Source: Lycocorax pyrrhopterus obiensis
Lineage: Eukaryota > Chordata > Aves > Passeriformes > Paradisaeidae
Assembly: GCA_014706295.1 (NCBI GenBank)
Contig: JACSVZ010000016.1
Location: 6,987,168-7,051,167 of the forward strand
Direction: 5' to 3'
DNA length: 64,000 nt
Numbering within the stretch: the first letter of the stretch is position 1; each line of letters opens with the position of its first letter. Made by a program: the position numbers and the translations under genes. Of this stretch, positions 40,493 to 53,450 are shown in pieces. The notes beneath the pieces were generated by a model, which was not told where the DNA came from, made no database searches, and was given only the letters and a program-made list of their open reading frames with translations.

Positions 40493-41640
40493 AGCTGTCA
40501 ATTCACAACAGATGCAAGGCATGCACTGTGCAAGGATGTTTACATCCATGTGTTTCCACAGCGCACTACTGAAGAGACAGAAACACAAGTTAAAAAAAAA
40601 AAAGCCTTTGTTGTAGGAAACTCATAATATGTTACTTTAAAAAGAAAAATTATTATAGTGTCCACTGCACAATTTATTACACCTGCCAGAGGAAGTCCCT
40701 GTGGACACATACGTTTAAAAGCACATACTTTTAATAAGCATATATTTGCAGATCAATATAAATTAATTGTTTTCTGCCTTATGAAATACTAACTTTACAG
40801 GTGCAGTTAATGAACTTTCAAACCCTGCACTTCTTTTGTTGCTGTGTGCAAGACCAGTTTAAAATAAGCCTCAAAACCTTAACTTAGTCCCCTTTCCTAG
40901 GCAGGATTATTATTCAGCAGGGTTATCAAGTTTCTTGCAAACTCGTACGTCACCTTGTCTTTACACCTTATATTCAAATGCTGGTGTAATACTGTTACAA
41001 ACACAATTGTTCTTGTTTTGGTTTTAAAATGGGGCTGGAAAACAAAGTCTTCCTTATTTTGTAGGATTGCAAGTGAAAGCTATTCAAGTTTCAACACACA
41101 GATTTCTCTGTCCCCGTTATGACCTCAAACACCCTAGTCATTTAATTCTTTTTCTCCTCTTGAGCACAGTGAGAAAAAAATGATTACAAAACATCAGCCA
41201 GAATTAACAGTAGAAAGCATTACAATGCCCACTTCTATTAAGAAGCCAACAGTGACCACCTAAAGCTCAAATCTATGTTCCACATGAAAATTAGAAAAGC
41301 AACTGAGTCATGCTGTTTTACCTCTGCTGTTGCCAGTAATTCTACTCATCCTTCTGGAGTTTGCTCCAGAGTTTACCTGAACCACCTCTCTAGCAAAAGA
41401 AATTTATCTCTGGGCAGTCTCAACAGCAGAACAGAGCTGAGGTTGAACTGCTGAACAGCAGCACATGGAAAATAAGGATATAAACACAGCTAATAAGGTC
41501 TCCCAAACTCCTTGAGTGATATTCAGAAGATAAAAACTATTAGTTCATGTCTTTCCACAGGATTAGGCTGGGACTGATCCTTGAAAAACCATGTGGAAAA
41601 TAAATTTGCAAAAAGCTTAAATACAGGTCTGTCACAGTGC
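40493..41640. other. AT-rich non-coding sequence, nothing recognised
   Basis: Host flank of the LTR with an A12 tract at 40,592-40,603 and no coding or repeat signature. Confidence 0.6.
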
Positions 41641-41659
41641 AGAGTCTGCATTCAGACAG

Positions 41660-42135
41660 AATCCCCCCGAGGATCCCAGTTTTCCTGTCGCACGCTGCAT
41701 CAGGCACCGGTTGAAGGAGTGACTGCTCCCTCCTGTGGACCGTGCACCATCCCTCCTTTCACACGAATAGCACGGTGCATGCTCACTAGCGCGGTACAGA
41801 ACAGAACCCACTGACTCTGTCACCCAAAGAACACGGTCTGGTAAAACAGGAGAGCTCTGAATACACAGCGACACTATCAGGAGTAGTTACTGCACTGCTT
41901 TGAGTTTTCTTAGCTCTTTTAGACAGCTCTTTCCTGGTGCCAGGCTTTGAGAAACACTTGTCTCCCGAAGCAGGCACTGGATCTGACATCGAGCTTGGCT
42001 CTGTGCTGAACACACACCACATCTCTACAGGGCGGGCATTCACCTCCCTGGGTCGGAGATGTGCCTGAACCCTCCCTTTCTGCTCCCTCTGCGGAAGTTG
42101 CAGTGTCACGGTCACTGCAGCACTTGACATTCGCA
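41660..42135. promoter_or_regulatory. CpG-enriched patch, possible regulatory element
   Basis: I count about 18 CpG dinucleotides by eye between 41,665 and 42,133, clearly denser than in most of the window, together with higher GC content. It contains a GGGCGGG (GC-box-like) word near 42,031. Minus-strand frames of 80 and 116 codons (41632-41874, 41786-42136) are open here but resemble no protein I know. It is too weak to call a classic CpG island. A promoter, an enhancer hypomethylated in the germline, or an old decayed CpG-rich repeat would all fit. Confidence 0.35.
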
Positions 42136-45100
42136 AACTACTTCTAACATCCTTTCCAGGCTGTCTCTTTTTCCACAGAACCCATTCATCTCAAATATTT
42201 GTATTCCAAGACAGCCAGATGGTTAGAGAGAGGCTCCTTGAAACCTCTACTTCTCAGTGGTAGATTAGTACATTCTTCCTTGAAAAACTAGTCTGTGACT
42301 TCCCTGCACAGTGAATGTGATCTTTATTGACAGATAATGAGCATTTGACTACTTTCATGCTGCTGAATCAATAAACGCACACAGAATTTCAAGTAAGCTG
42401 AAATAAACTCATTTGGTTGTCTCCATAAAAGTTGCATGAAAACATTCCTAACCTTGTTACATATCAGCTTTACATCTGTCATCCCTCTTATTTTCCCTTT
42501 CTTTAATCATTTCTTCTCCTCTTCTCCCAGTTCATCTTTCTTTTGTATTCTTTATTTTTATCCTATTCCCTTTTATACCACTTGCCTTTTGATCTTGTTG
42601 CCAGAGGGCAAGAACTGATAGTGATGGCATAGAGAAAGCATTCAAGTTTTGGAAAACAGAGGGGAGTGAAGAAATCTCTCACATACATAATGATAGATTT
42701 CATTCATATTCTGGAACATCAGAATGAACTAAATTACAAAATTTTCTTTTAAATTATAAAGAAATCAAAGTTTCCAGACTTGACTCATTTGGCACAAATG
42801 AAAATATCCTGCCTTCCAAGCAAGAAATGTAACTTTAGCAGTGCTATTTTTGCAGGTCTGACAATGAAGTTGTTGGATAATAAAGGAAGATTATTATATT
42901 ATTTACAGAACTGCAATGTGTAAATACTATTTATTCCAAAGGATAATAGAACAAATGTTAGTTGGTGATGAAACATCAATGAAAATAGTGTAAAGCTTCC
43001 ATAGGGACTGCCTTCCATTCACACCATGTTGTGGGCATATGGTCACTGTATCAAGTTCTGAGACTGCATAAGTCGGTGGGACTGGCTGGATACATACGGA
43101 ACTTAATAAGCAGCTTCTGTGAATAACATTTCTATTAACAGAACCACGATTCAGACATTACATACTTAGCCAGAAAATGCAGTTTCTTCATATTGACATT
43201 TGGAAAGTGTTAAAATGTTATGAAAAGTTATTGTTATTCTATAGTGGTCTGATACAGCACCAAGCAAGCACAGTGGGATCAATTAAAGTCCAGACCAGAC
43301 TTCTTTAGTTTTTGGTTGTAGGACTTGAGAAGAGGTGGTAGAGACTGAAGGGATCCTTTTGTGTTCAATAGCACAGCTTTTTGTCTCCTTACTTTACGGA
43401 CTAGCCAGCACCTTTTAAACTTCTTTTACTCTCACAAAAGCACAGAGGGAATGAACGTCATCTCTTATTCATTGCAAATATCTATTTTCCTATTAGGAGG
43501 AATAAATAGTAATACACTTCATAAATTCAAATCAATCTATATCTATATTTGTTCTGACAGAAGTAATAGACACAGAAGTAATGTTATCTCAGCAATCATT
43601 TCTGGAATACAGTTCCAGCGCTGTATATTAACCCAAGCACAGAATATAGGTCTACCTGGCACAGTGCAGAAAAACATGGAATATAGCCCCAGTGGGATAC
43701 CTTGCTGATTTAGTCATTTTGCTTTCATTACCCAGCCCATTTCTTTTTATAAAGTATGAAATTGGGCTGCTTCATTTTGTGCAGCACTAAATATAGAACT
43801 GGATCAGAACTTTCCAACATTCAAGTTGTATATCTGATTATTTTGTATTTTGGTTCATCCTTTTTAAGAGGAGACAGATGAAATTTTTTTCTAAATAACT
43901 TGTGTACATGCTATACTGGTTAGCATCATACTGTTTTAAACTGAGAATAATACTGAATGCTGATGTGCTTCAAAAAGTTGAGGATCCAACGTCTTTATGT
44001 CACCAAATGGAAGTTTGACATTAACTGAACTTTAGTCCTGAGCAGAACCAGAAGTTACTTGATAGAGCTGTAACCTTGCTAAGCACATATACAATTCTTA
44101 TTTTATGTCAAGAGGAATTTCATTTCCCCTAATAGTTTATAGATAATTGTTTAGCAGTTTCTAAGTACTTATTGAATATTATTTGTATACATTTTCATCA
44201 AAATCCTATATGCTCATTACCTAGTTTTCCTCCCTTTAGCTGTGGCTTCCAAGATCCATTGTGAACTATTTATGTCGTTGAAATATTCTGAAAATCTACA
44301 TTTTACATTGTGGGGCAACCCCCACTATTAGGTGTATTTCGAAATTAAGTCTCAAAGCCATGTTTAAGGGCATGAGCCATGTGCTCTTAACAGAGAAGCA
44401 AATATTTTTGTATGGTTTCTGTTCCACACTTGGTGTTACTTATTTGCATGGCAGAGTTGCTGAAATTGAATTAAGAACTACAGAAATGCTGAAGACATTT
44501 TTATTAATACAAAATTACTTCATTAATAATATCTGCTGTTAGCAGGGCTAAAGCACTCTCACTAGGTTGTGTATGCCTGTTGTTCCATGGCAATATTTTA
44601 GCTGTCATTTATTTAAAGGAACTGATGTCATTTTTACTTTTTGGTTCCTGGGGAGTTGGTAGATGGCTATAAATTGATTTTTCCTCATGCTATTTTGACT
44701 AATTAGGAAGAAAATTCCCTCAGTTCAGTGTATTCTCTATCAACTTTGTACTTGTGCTCAAGTGAAATTCCTTTCTCGCAGAACGTGCAACCTTGCTACC
44801 ACACAGATCCAATCAGATTTGAGAGTAAGACGCTTGAGTATTCCTGCTCATTTTCAATATGACAACTCAAATTCACAAGGTCAAATAAATCAATAATAAA
44901 AGACCACTTCTCCTCACAGCATCTGCTAAAAACTTAGCTTTTGATTTGACTGCAGCACCTTTGGCCTAAAACTAAATTGCTTGTATTTTCAGACTTCTAA
45001 CTTCAGACCTCTTTTCCCCCAACCAAAACCCACATGGCACATACCCAAAGTCTAACTTTATTCTGCAAGTACTCTTTGAGTACTCCTCAGTTCTCACCTT

Positions 45101-48100
45101 CTTTGGGCAACTTACTCACTCACTAGGATTACAAGGAAAAGTGCATTTTGAAATGAGGTAAAAGGCACTGCATAGAAAAAGAACCACTGGGCACTAGGTT
45201 GCTGTATAAACTGCCAGAAGCACAAGTTCACCAATTTTGTACACTCCACCCAAAGTGGCTTTGTGGTATACAAAGAAAAAATGGCATCTGCATAGAACAA
45301 GGAACACCTCCAGCATCATTCCCAGCTGACTCTGACCTTAGCTCTTCACCTGTGTTAATTCCACAAGCATTTCCTATGTGAAGTCCCCATTCCATTTGCT
45401 CAAGTTTGGCTGCCTTCAACAGCCACATTACACTCAATAAGGCCATAAAGTAAATACTGTTTAAATTATGTTTCTAACATTCAGAAATGTTAGTATTTTC
45501 CTTTACCTTTTGTTGATCACACACCAGGCTACAATTACCCATAACAGGAATTATGACAACCTCTGGATCATATTTTCCAAATACAGAGCAAAAGAGTGTA
45601 GTTAGACCATTCCTAACTACCACTGACCATCACTTTTCCTTGCAGACCTGTTCAGGACCTCTTGTGAGTAAAGGACAATGACTTTATAGTAGCAAAACAG
45701 ACACCAGAGTGGGTGATCCGTACTAACAATTATGTGTTTGATTTAGCATGACTAAGGGCAGCTAGAGACAAGATTGCTGCTGAAGTTAAATTACCCTTAA
45801 AACATAATCCCTGGTGAAGCCTGTGCAGAATGGGGGTGCACAGGGAGCTTGTGTACACAGGGGTACTACAGAGGTACTACAGGAGTGCCTACACAATCCA
45901 CACATGACAAGAGGAGGGCTCGAGAGCTGCCCTGCTGCATGAGAGCTGCAGTGACAGGACAGTATGGCCCCAAATCAGAGCAGGGTCCATTAGCAAACCT
46001 TCACCACACACTGCAGCTCATTTCAAACTCTTGGGATTTTGCAGGCATGCAGGAAGTTTCACTCCTCTGGAAAATAGAGAGCATGTGCAATCTATCCATT
46101 GAGGGCTTCTGGATAGTAAGTGATCATCATACTCTCTGTTCTTTACTTCGATCTTCTTAATTTGTAATCTTAATTTACTTTAGAGCATTTTAGAGTGTAA
46201 TGTCTCACGAGAATGATGTGGGATATTAAACCATATGTGGTATATAAATTGTATGGGTTATTGCCAATGACATTATAAAGGGTACATGGAGCATTTCACA
46301 GAATACTCTAATTTACATGGTAATGGCTCTGTTGCAGCTTTGCAGACAGTGCTAGTGAAGGGACACAGGGCACCACGACTGACAATGTCAGTCACTCAAC
46401 TGCTTCAGTCACATTAGCAGCATTATGTCATCTCCACAACTCTCCTTCTGTCTGTCCTGCAGTTAGTGCTGCTCAGAACAGTCATTTTAATGCCTCCTTT
46501 AGTATTTGCTTGCAGAAGCCAAGTCCGATAAAGATAAATTACTTAAGTTGTTTTGCAAAATGCCAGGAATTTTTATTTGCCCTCTTCTTTTGTAAATCCT
46601 TCAAACCAAACTGTCTTGCTTGTCTTCTGTACAATTATTTACAGAGGAAAAAAATTCAGCCTGAACAAAGTATCAGAATGCAATGATCTGAGTGTTAAGT
46701 TTTTGAACTCACAGCAGTGTATTCATAAAGGACTCACATGAGTTGTGGAGTTTTTTTTTAATTACATGAAATAGCAAATTAAATTAGGACAAGAAGATTG
46801 CAAAAAACATTCAGAAGAGTCTGATGAAATTACCATATAAAGTGATTTATAAGGAAAACTGAGATACTCCTCCTCTTCCCTACCCCAAAACATACATAAG
46901 TGAATACCATTATATAATACTTGAGAATAAACCTCATCCCTTTAAAATTAGAATTTCACCTTTCAGTAGAGTACTATGTCCCTACTATAACAGCGATTAG
47001 TACATAGATGATGTGGAATGCTGCACATATTGTCAGTCATAGAGTGGAAGTCAATGTAAGTGTAAAAGAGTTTTATGTAATATTTAACAAATTATACAAA
47101 CATGATTTCTTTAAAAAATAATTGAAACAGATATCAAAAAAGAGAAAAATAACTCCTGTTTACTGTAGATAAACACACTTCATTCTAATTTTCCATTTAC
47201 TTTCACTTCCTATAATAGGCCTATTTTGTTTGCCAGGCAAATTCTTTGTCACTTTTTCCTTTGATTTTGATTGACATGTGCACAATTAGAGTTACAGACG
47301 TGTTAATTAATTTAGCAATTGAACACTATGACTGAACAGTGTTCATTAAATGGAAGAATAAAATTCAATCACAATTAAACATGTTTAAACAAATCAACTT
47401 TGTTTCAAGAGCATGGACTTATTCTAATAAATTGATTTGGATGTATAAGTGCACCATTATTCAAATAGTTTTAAAAGTAACACAGCTCAAAGGAAAATGC
47501 CATTTTCTACACCAGCAGAGCATGTAATAGTTTGTCATTACAAGCAAAGTTTAACTTACACAGAAGTTGACTCTAGTTCCTTGCAAGCTTTGTTCTAGAA
47601 GGAATGGGTCACACTTCAGCATGATGCAGCGTATTGGCACGCTGACTGTTGCTACTTATTTTTGACCTTTATTTTAGAGGCATAAAAGTCACCTTTTCTT
47701 TCCATGTTACATTCCTTACTTTTAGTGGCCTGCATTGACTGTAAATACTGAACTGCCTTCATCTGACCACTTAAAACATCCACTCTAAAAGCCCAAAATG
47801 CACTTCGACAAGCAGTTCACAACACACACCTGCATCAAAACTCTCATTAGAATTCACTTAGTACATTTTCATTTCACTATTACAGGAGAGGGAAATGCAT
47901 TGAATCATGACTTATTTTATATCCCTGACAGTAGATATCCTGTATTATTTAAATGACTATTGCTGATTAAAAGCATATTTGAAGTGAACTCTATACAGAT
48001 AGTCTGGTGCCACTGTCCCATCAACAAATGCTTGTGTCAGCCTCCCTGGAAGCTGAGAGCACACACATCTCCTCATATAAAGCTGTAGAAAACTGTCCCT

Positions 48101-49100
48101 CCTGAGCTCCAGTGAGCAGGTAGAAGCTTTAAAGAACAACTGCACTTCAGATTAATATTTAAGTGAACTCTCTCTTCTAACAGCAATACACCATGTCCCC
48201 TTTTTCATCAGAACACTACTTGGAAATAAGTTCTTTGCAGTTCACTCTATCCCTGAAAATGCTGGGAACAGAGTAACAGTACAGAGCATGGTATGTAGCA
48301 CTTTCAACATAGGAATAAATAGTATCACTTGAAGTTCATTTCTGCAAGCCCTTATACTTGGATCAACACTTTCAGAGTTATTCTAAAATTTAACCAGTCA
48401 CAGCTCCTATAAAAATTCATTTCAACTTCTTTCCTTACCTATCATTTGAGAGCTGTTTTTTCCTTCTGTGCTCACGTAGAAATTGTGGACATCCTACAGA
48501 GCCTTGATCTTTTGAGAGGCTATTCCACCCATTTGGGCTCCTTCAGATGAATAAGCAGGAAAAGGTATTCCAGAAGAGCAATATTATTTACAACTGGCAT
48601 TTTAAGACACACCAGTGATGCCTGTCCCTAGGAATGGGTATCTGACATTAGGTGTCTAAAAGCTAATATCTAATCAGAGATCTTCATCTTGGCTACCTCT
48701 GCATTCAGTAGGTATTCACTTCTGGAGGCTGACCAATCTATAAGACATGCAACTAAAGATGTTGATATAACTCAAGCATCCCCCATCAAATGCAGAAAAT
48801 TACCTTAATTACCAAAAAATTAGGACTATAATCTAAACCAGGTGAAGCAAATCTCATTGCTAACAGCAGCTGGGAAACACCTCCATTACAATCACTTGCA
48901 ACAAAGCTTGTTTTCTGCATGTAATTGTCACATAAAATGCATTCAATTTAAATCTTTATGAAACTTTCACAGGACTAAAGTAAAGCTTGCTGAAACTCCT
49001 TAAACTTGCACGTATGTTTGTATAATTAGCACGGGCTACAAGCACAGCTACAGCTCCCCAGCTCAGTGAGAGCAGCAGTAATTCAGACAACACTAACTCC
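42136..49100. other. AT-rich non-coding stretch, no gene seen
   Basis: About 7 kb without a recognised gene or repeat family. The longest frames are 115 codons (43361-43708) and 103 codons (45849-46160), both without motifs. A small tandem GGTACTACAG duplication lies near 45,861-45,883. An AT-only character dominates around 46.9-47.5 kb. Confidence 0.55.
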
Positions 49101-49137
49101 ATCCCCCTCAGCTATTCCACCCACACCTGGGGCTGCG

Positions 49138-49164
49138 CACCGGGAGCCGGGCAGAGCTCCGGTG
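49138..49164 (+). other. GC-rich hairpin
   Basis: CACCGG-G-AGC at 49138-49147 pairs with GCTCCGGTG at 49156-49164, giving nine base pairs with one bulged G and an 8-base loop. Several CpGs cluster here in an otherwise AT-rich region. It may be a remnant of a GC-rich repeat or transcript. No family is recognised. Confidence 0.5.
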
Positions 49165-49420
49165 CCTTCCGCCAGCTAATGAGGAGAAGGTCCTGGCTGC
49201 TGAGACATTTCAAACCTCAACCCTGTCTCTAAATGTTCTTCTTGCTTATTAGCAGTCTGCCACGTCCCTATGGCCCTGTTTCTTGTTCCCTTATGGCTGT
49301 TACACTTCCAGAGTGGCTTTTGCAGCTGCTCCCTCGGGAGCTGAGCACACGCCCTGTGTTAGTGACTCAGGAAGCTGCTGCCAGAGGCTCAGGCACTAAA
49401 AGCACCGAGTATTTTAAGAG

Positions 49421-49441
49421 AAAAAAAAAAAAAAAAAAAAA
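49421..49441 (+). repeat. A21 homopolymer
   Basis: Twenty-one consecutive A follow about 300 bp of GC-richer sequence. A tail of this length can mark the 3' end of a retrotransposed RNA. I see no AATAAA 10-30 bases upstream and no matching target-site duplication, so a plain homopolymer is equally likely. CR1 elements do not end in poly(A), so it is not a CR1 tail. Confidence 0.8.
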
Positions 49442-50118
49442 TCTATGATCTGGGAGAGGCTGATAAAGCACTTTTTGGTGAAAAGTATCACAGTTTGAAC
49501 AATTCAAGAAACAGGAATAAAATGCAGCAGGATGGTGTTAATAAGACACTGCAAACAATACACCTTATCAAACAAAGGAGACATATCCTTAAGACAAATA
49601 TAATATAAAACTGAATCAGTAACAGAAGGTTCTGGAAAGCAAGTTAAAAGAGGACATTTCCCTTTCAGGCACCTTACTTTTATTTCTCACATTTTTTCCA
49701 GCTAATGGAGTGAGAAACCACTGTTATTTCTCACATATTATGGCAACAGTGAAACCTGAAAATGAACACAAACACTGCAACCAATTGATGGATATCTGTG
49801 CAATTACCAGTGCTACCTTACCACACAAGAAACAACTATTTTCCTTTCTCAGTTTTTTCCTTGGTCACCAAAGCTGCCCTCAGCTTTCTTGCACTCATTG
49901 TGGCCACCACTTTTCTGAAGAAGCACACGCCCTAAACACTTTTAATCCAAACAGAGCACCTGCATCATAACATTCCCCAAAGCAGATATTTTGTTATATT
50001 TTGTGGAATTGGTGCCTACCTTCCTCGTTGCTCAGCAGCTCCCCGCAAGAACACCTCTCCCGTGACCTTCCCGTGCGTGTGTGGAGCTCCTGCTCCCGTC
50101 AGTCCCAGGTCTCCCGGG
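49442..50118. other. AT-rich non-coding sequence with a nested short repeat
   Basis: TTATTTCTCACAT occurs at 49680-49692 and again at 49724-49736, with an inverted GTGAGAAA between them at 49710-49717. Either copy could pair with the middle segment. No gene is recognised. Confidence 0.5.
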
Positions 50119-50190
50119 TGCCCCAGGTGCATCCCATTATGAGGCGTTCCTGCCCCAGGTGCATCCTGTTACTTGATGTTCCTGCCCCAG
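50119..50190 (+). repeat. 32-bp minisatellite, 2.25 copies
   Basis: The unit starts TGCCCCAGGTGCATCC and repeats at 50119 and 50151 with a period of exactly 32 bp. A third partial copy (TGCCCCAG) begins at 50183. The first halves of the two units are nearly identical. The second halves (ATTATGAGGCGTTCC and TGTTACTTGATGTTCC) are diverged. It lies in a GC-rich, CCCAGG-rich segment (50,030-50,200), so it is likely a short minisatellite seeded in that composition. Confidence 0.75.
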
Positions 50191-53100
50191 CTGGGGAAGA
50201 ACGAGCTCTTCTCAGGCACCTCAGCTCAAGCACAACAAAGAAATTTTGCAGCACTGTCTCACAGCAGTTTGACGCTAAATATTTGGGCAGTTAAACAATG
50301 TACTTTGTTTCACTTCTCTCAAGAAAACCCAAAGAAACAGCCAATCTAAAAGCAATCGAGAAAATTACAAAGTTAGGCAGCCAGAAAAGTTTATAACACT
50401 GTTGGAACTGATATGGGACTTTTTTACACCCAAGCATAAGTGAAAGTTGCAAAACAAAGATGATGATGAATATTCATTCACAGTTTGCAGTAAAGCCCTA
50501 CATTTTTGCTAACCAGGGGGGAAACAAAAGGCAAAATTGAAGTACTTCACCTATCCTGCTTCTGGCTTCTGAAGAAGACAGCTGAAGGGTGAGGCTGCTA
50601 ATTAACACTAATTTATAAGGGAAAATAGCAGGGTACATCATAGTACTTGCTGGAGGCTTTAATTGCTAAAAGCTGAGCATCAGTAATTGTGTTGTGTGCT
50701 CATGCCAAATCCTGAAGCTAAAGTTTATGCTGTGCTATCTTGGAGGGACAAAGTGCATCAGTCTTACTGCAAATGCTTTACAATGTAAACAGGCCCGGAT
50801 GCACTAAAGCTGATAGGGCTCTGCAAAACTGCCACGAGCAGAGAGCCCTATTTGCTACAAGTCAGGGGTTTTTTTGGTTTTTGGGATTTTTTAATAAGTA
50901 GTTTCTGCAAACTCCTCAGATGCAAAGGTGCACAATACAGTATGCTCAAATGCAAATAATTATTTGAATGTTGGGATATGGTTCTTCACTTTTCCTTCTG
51001 TTCTCATCATAGCTAATTTCTTTCTGGTTTTCCCCTCCAGGAAGGAAACCTGGTTAGAAACTGGGCTTTTTAATCTTTCCCAGTAATTCTATCTTTTAAC
51101 TCTCCTGATTGCTTTCACCCCTGGCTTTATTGCTATGGTTTTCTGACCATATCAAAGGAACTAAAGAATGCCTCAAGTTATTTGAATTTTATACTGGTAC
51201 TATCAAACACATAAAGGCACGCTGGGAAATGTTCCTGAAGCTTCTGTTTTTAAAGGTCTAAAACTTTTGTCATCTTGAAGAAATCATTAGCTGCCCAGAA
51301 ATATATAAACCAATTATCTGCAGGGCTAGACATTGTGACTCAAATAGGATTTGTGTCAAGAACAAAGGGAAGCAGGTCAGCAATATGAAGGTTGCCTGGT
51401 TGCACTCAAATTAAGAAAAGAGAGAGAGACATTTATATGCTTAAGCACCTTTCCCAAAGGTACTTGACTTCTATGTACATATTAGCAAAGTCTTCAAAGA
51501 CATTTAAATATTCACTAGAAAAACTACAGAAGTTGTGCTTAACTGAAAGAAGAAAGGCTGAAATAAGAAATAAAAAGTCAATCTGAAAGGGTTTTCATAC
51601 GCAGAATCTTCTTTTGAATATGGACTTTAGAAGACAATATATGATTTTAAATTCTGGTGTGGATCATATGTGTGGCCCAGGCAGTAGTCCCTGGTTATGG
51701 ACAAGGGGAGTATGGACTTTGGAAAAAACCCTTATGTAATTGTCATATCAGATCCTGGTTAGACACAGAACATCTGACCCATGAAAACAAAGGCAATGGG
51801 AAAATGAAGGAAGAGTCATGATCCAGTTGTTCAGAATAGTGTCTGTCTGGGATCTTCTGTGTGCTGTTAGTTGCTAAGTCTTAGTCAACATGCTAAATTT
51901 CAGCAAGTTCAAAAAGTTTTTCTTAGCCAACTACAAGACAAGAGGGGTGTTTGAGGTAGATCAGCCCTCAGCTAGACTGCTCTGACTCTGTAAGAAAAAG
52001 AATAACAAACCTGAGCTAGGAGACACTGACTTAGAAAATCTAAGGATAGGGAAGACCATCATACTGGAATTTTGAGAACTAAATGCTGGCTGGGGTAAAA
52101 ATTAAACCCTACGTTCTGGTGTGAACTTCACATTCACATTTATCTCAAGGATGCAAAATGGTGTTACAGAACTTAGTATTAACATCAATTTATTTCCAAA
52201 TAAGCATAAGATACCTAAAACTCTGTGTAATTCAATGCAAGGAGGAAGAGGGCATTTAATTCCTTTAACATCTTCTGAAAAATCTTACCTACACAGCGAC
52301 AGTGCAGTTTGCAGACTGGGAATTGTGCCAGGGCTGAGCAACACAGACTAGTTCAAGAAGGACTACCAATTTCTCTCTAAAGGTTGGAGGCTGCTCTAAA
52401 TCAAAACAAGAGGCACTGGTTCTGCCTATTGTATTTCAAAGAGTGTATGACTCAAAAGTAATCTAAAAGTAGTCAGTGGTCCATTATTTCTAAGAGAAAA
52501 TAAGCAGTCAAAAGCAACAGATTACTTTTTCAAATTGACTTCAACAATGTTTTTCTGACCCGTGAAGAGATCTAGGTTTAAAAAAAAAACTTAAATAAAA
52601 GTTATCCCTAATATGAGTATTAAAGTCTTAAAGCTTCACAAATTTTGCTTTCCATGTATTATGGCTGGGTAAGCAACCAGCACCCCATCCTCAGTATTCA
52701 AGGTATAACTAAAGGAGGAAAGCTGAGGAATCATTTTCTTAGTTATTTTGTACAGTTCATTTATAGACCTCTTTTTCACAAGAGTCCTCACAACAAATGA
52801 CAATTGTTTGGAGCAGTTGTGTAGTTAGGTACTGTAAGTGGTTGTATGAAAACCATCCATTTACTTAATAACTGGAGAAAGCAGAAAGATTGATACAAAA
52901 AAAATTGAAAGCACCAAAATGGAAATTGATTGATTATTTGTCCCTTGGGTAACTAAACTCTAAAGTCACCCAAAAGAGCAGACATTAAATTTGATTCTTG
53001 ATCAACAATCCACTTTTAGTATAACATCTGTCCAGTTCTAGAATCCCCCTGCCACTGAGCACTTGTAAATATGTCCAGCAATGTGAAGGCCTTGCATGAT

Positions 53101-53280
53101 TAAATGATTTGACTTTCAGTTGTGTTGCTCAACATACAATGAAAGGAAACAAACCTTTCAAAAGCACATGATACTTAACCTGGAAAATATTATCTCTAGT
53201 TATCACAATCAACTGAAATACATCCATGATAAGCAAACGTAGGTCAGGTATCCAATCTAGGCACCCACCCATATATAATT
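50191..53280. other. AT-rich non-coding sequence, nothing recognised
   Basis: No gene, RNA gene or repeat family is recognised. A purine-rich tract near 51,400-51,600 gives a lysine-rich 64-codon frame that reflects composition only. Confidence 0.6.
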
Positions 53281-53450
53281 AAATCACAGAATCACCAGGT
53301 TGGAAGAGACCTTCAGGATCACTGAGTCCAACCCACGCCCCAACACCACCTCAACTAAACCATGGCACTGAGAGCCACATCCAATCTTTTTTTAAACACA
53401 TCCAGGGATGGTGACTCCACCACCTCCCCGGGCAGATGGTGCCCATTCTA
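53281..53450 (-). mobile_element. CR1 LINE 3'-end fragment, young-looking copy
   Basis: On the plus strand it opens with 'cacagaatcaccaggttgga' (53285-53304) and continues through 'agtccaaccca', 'aactaaaccatggcac', 'acacatccagggatggtgac' and 'tccaccacctccccgggcag'. This is the inverted 3' untranslated end of a bird CR1. It stays close to the form I remember, hence relatively recent. It ends abruptly near 53,450 (5' truncation), with a few disturbed bases after GGGCAG. It has no coding part. The wording with 'caccaggttggaagagacc' is one I associate with songbird copies, which is memory and not a search. Confidence 0.93.
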
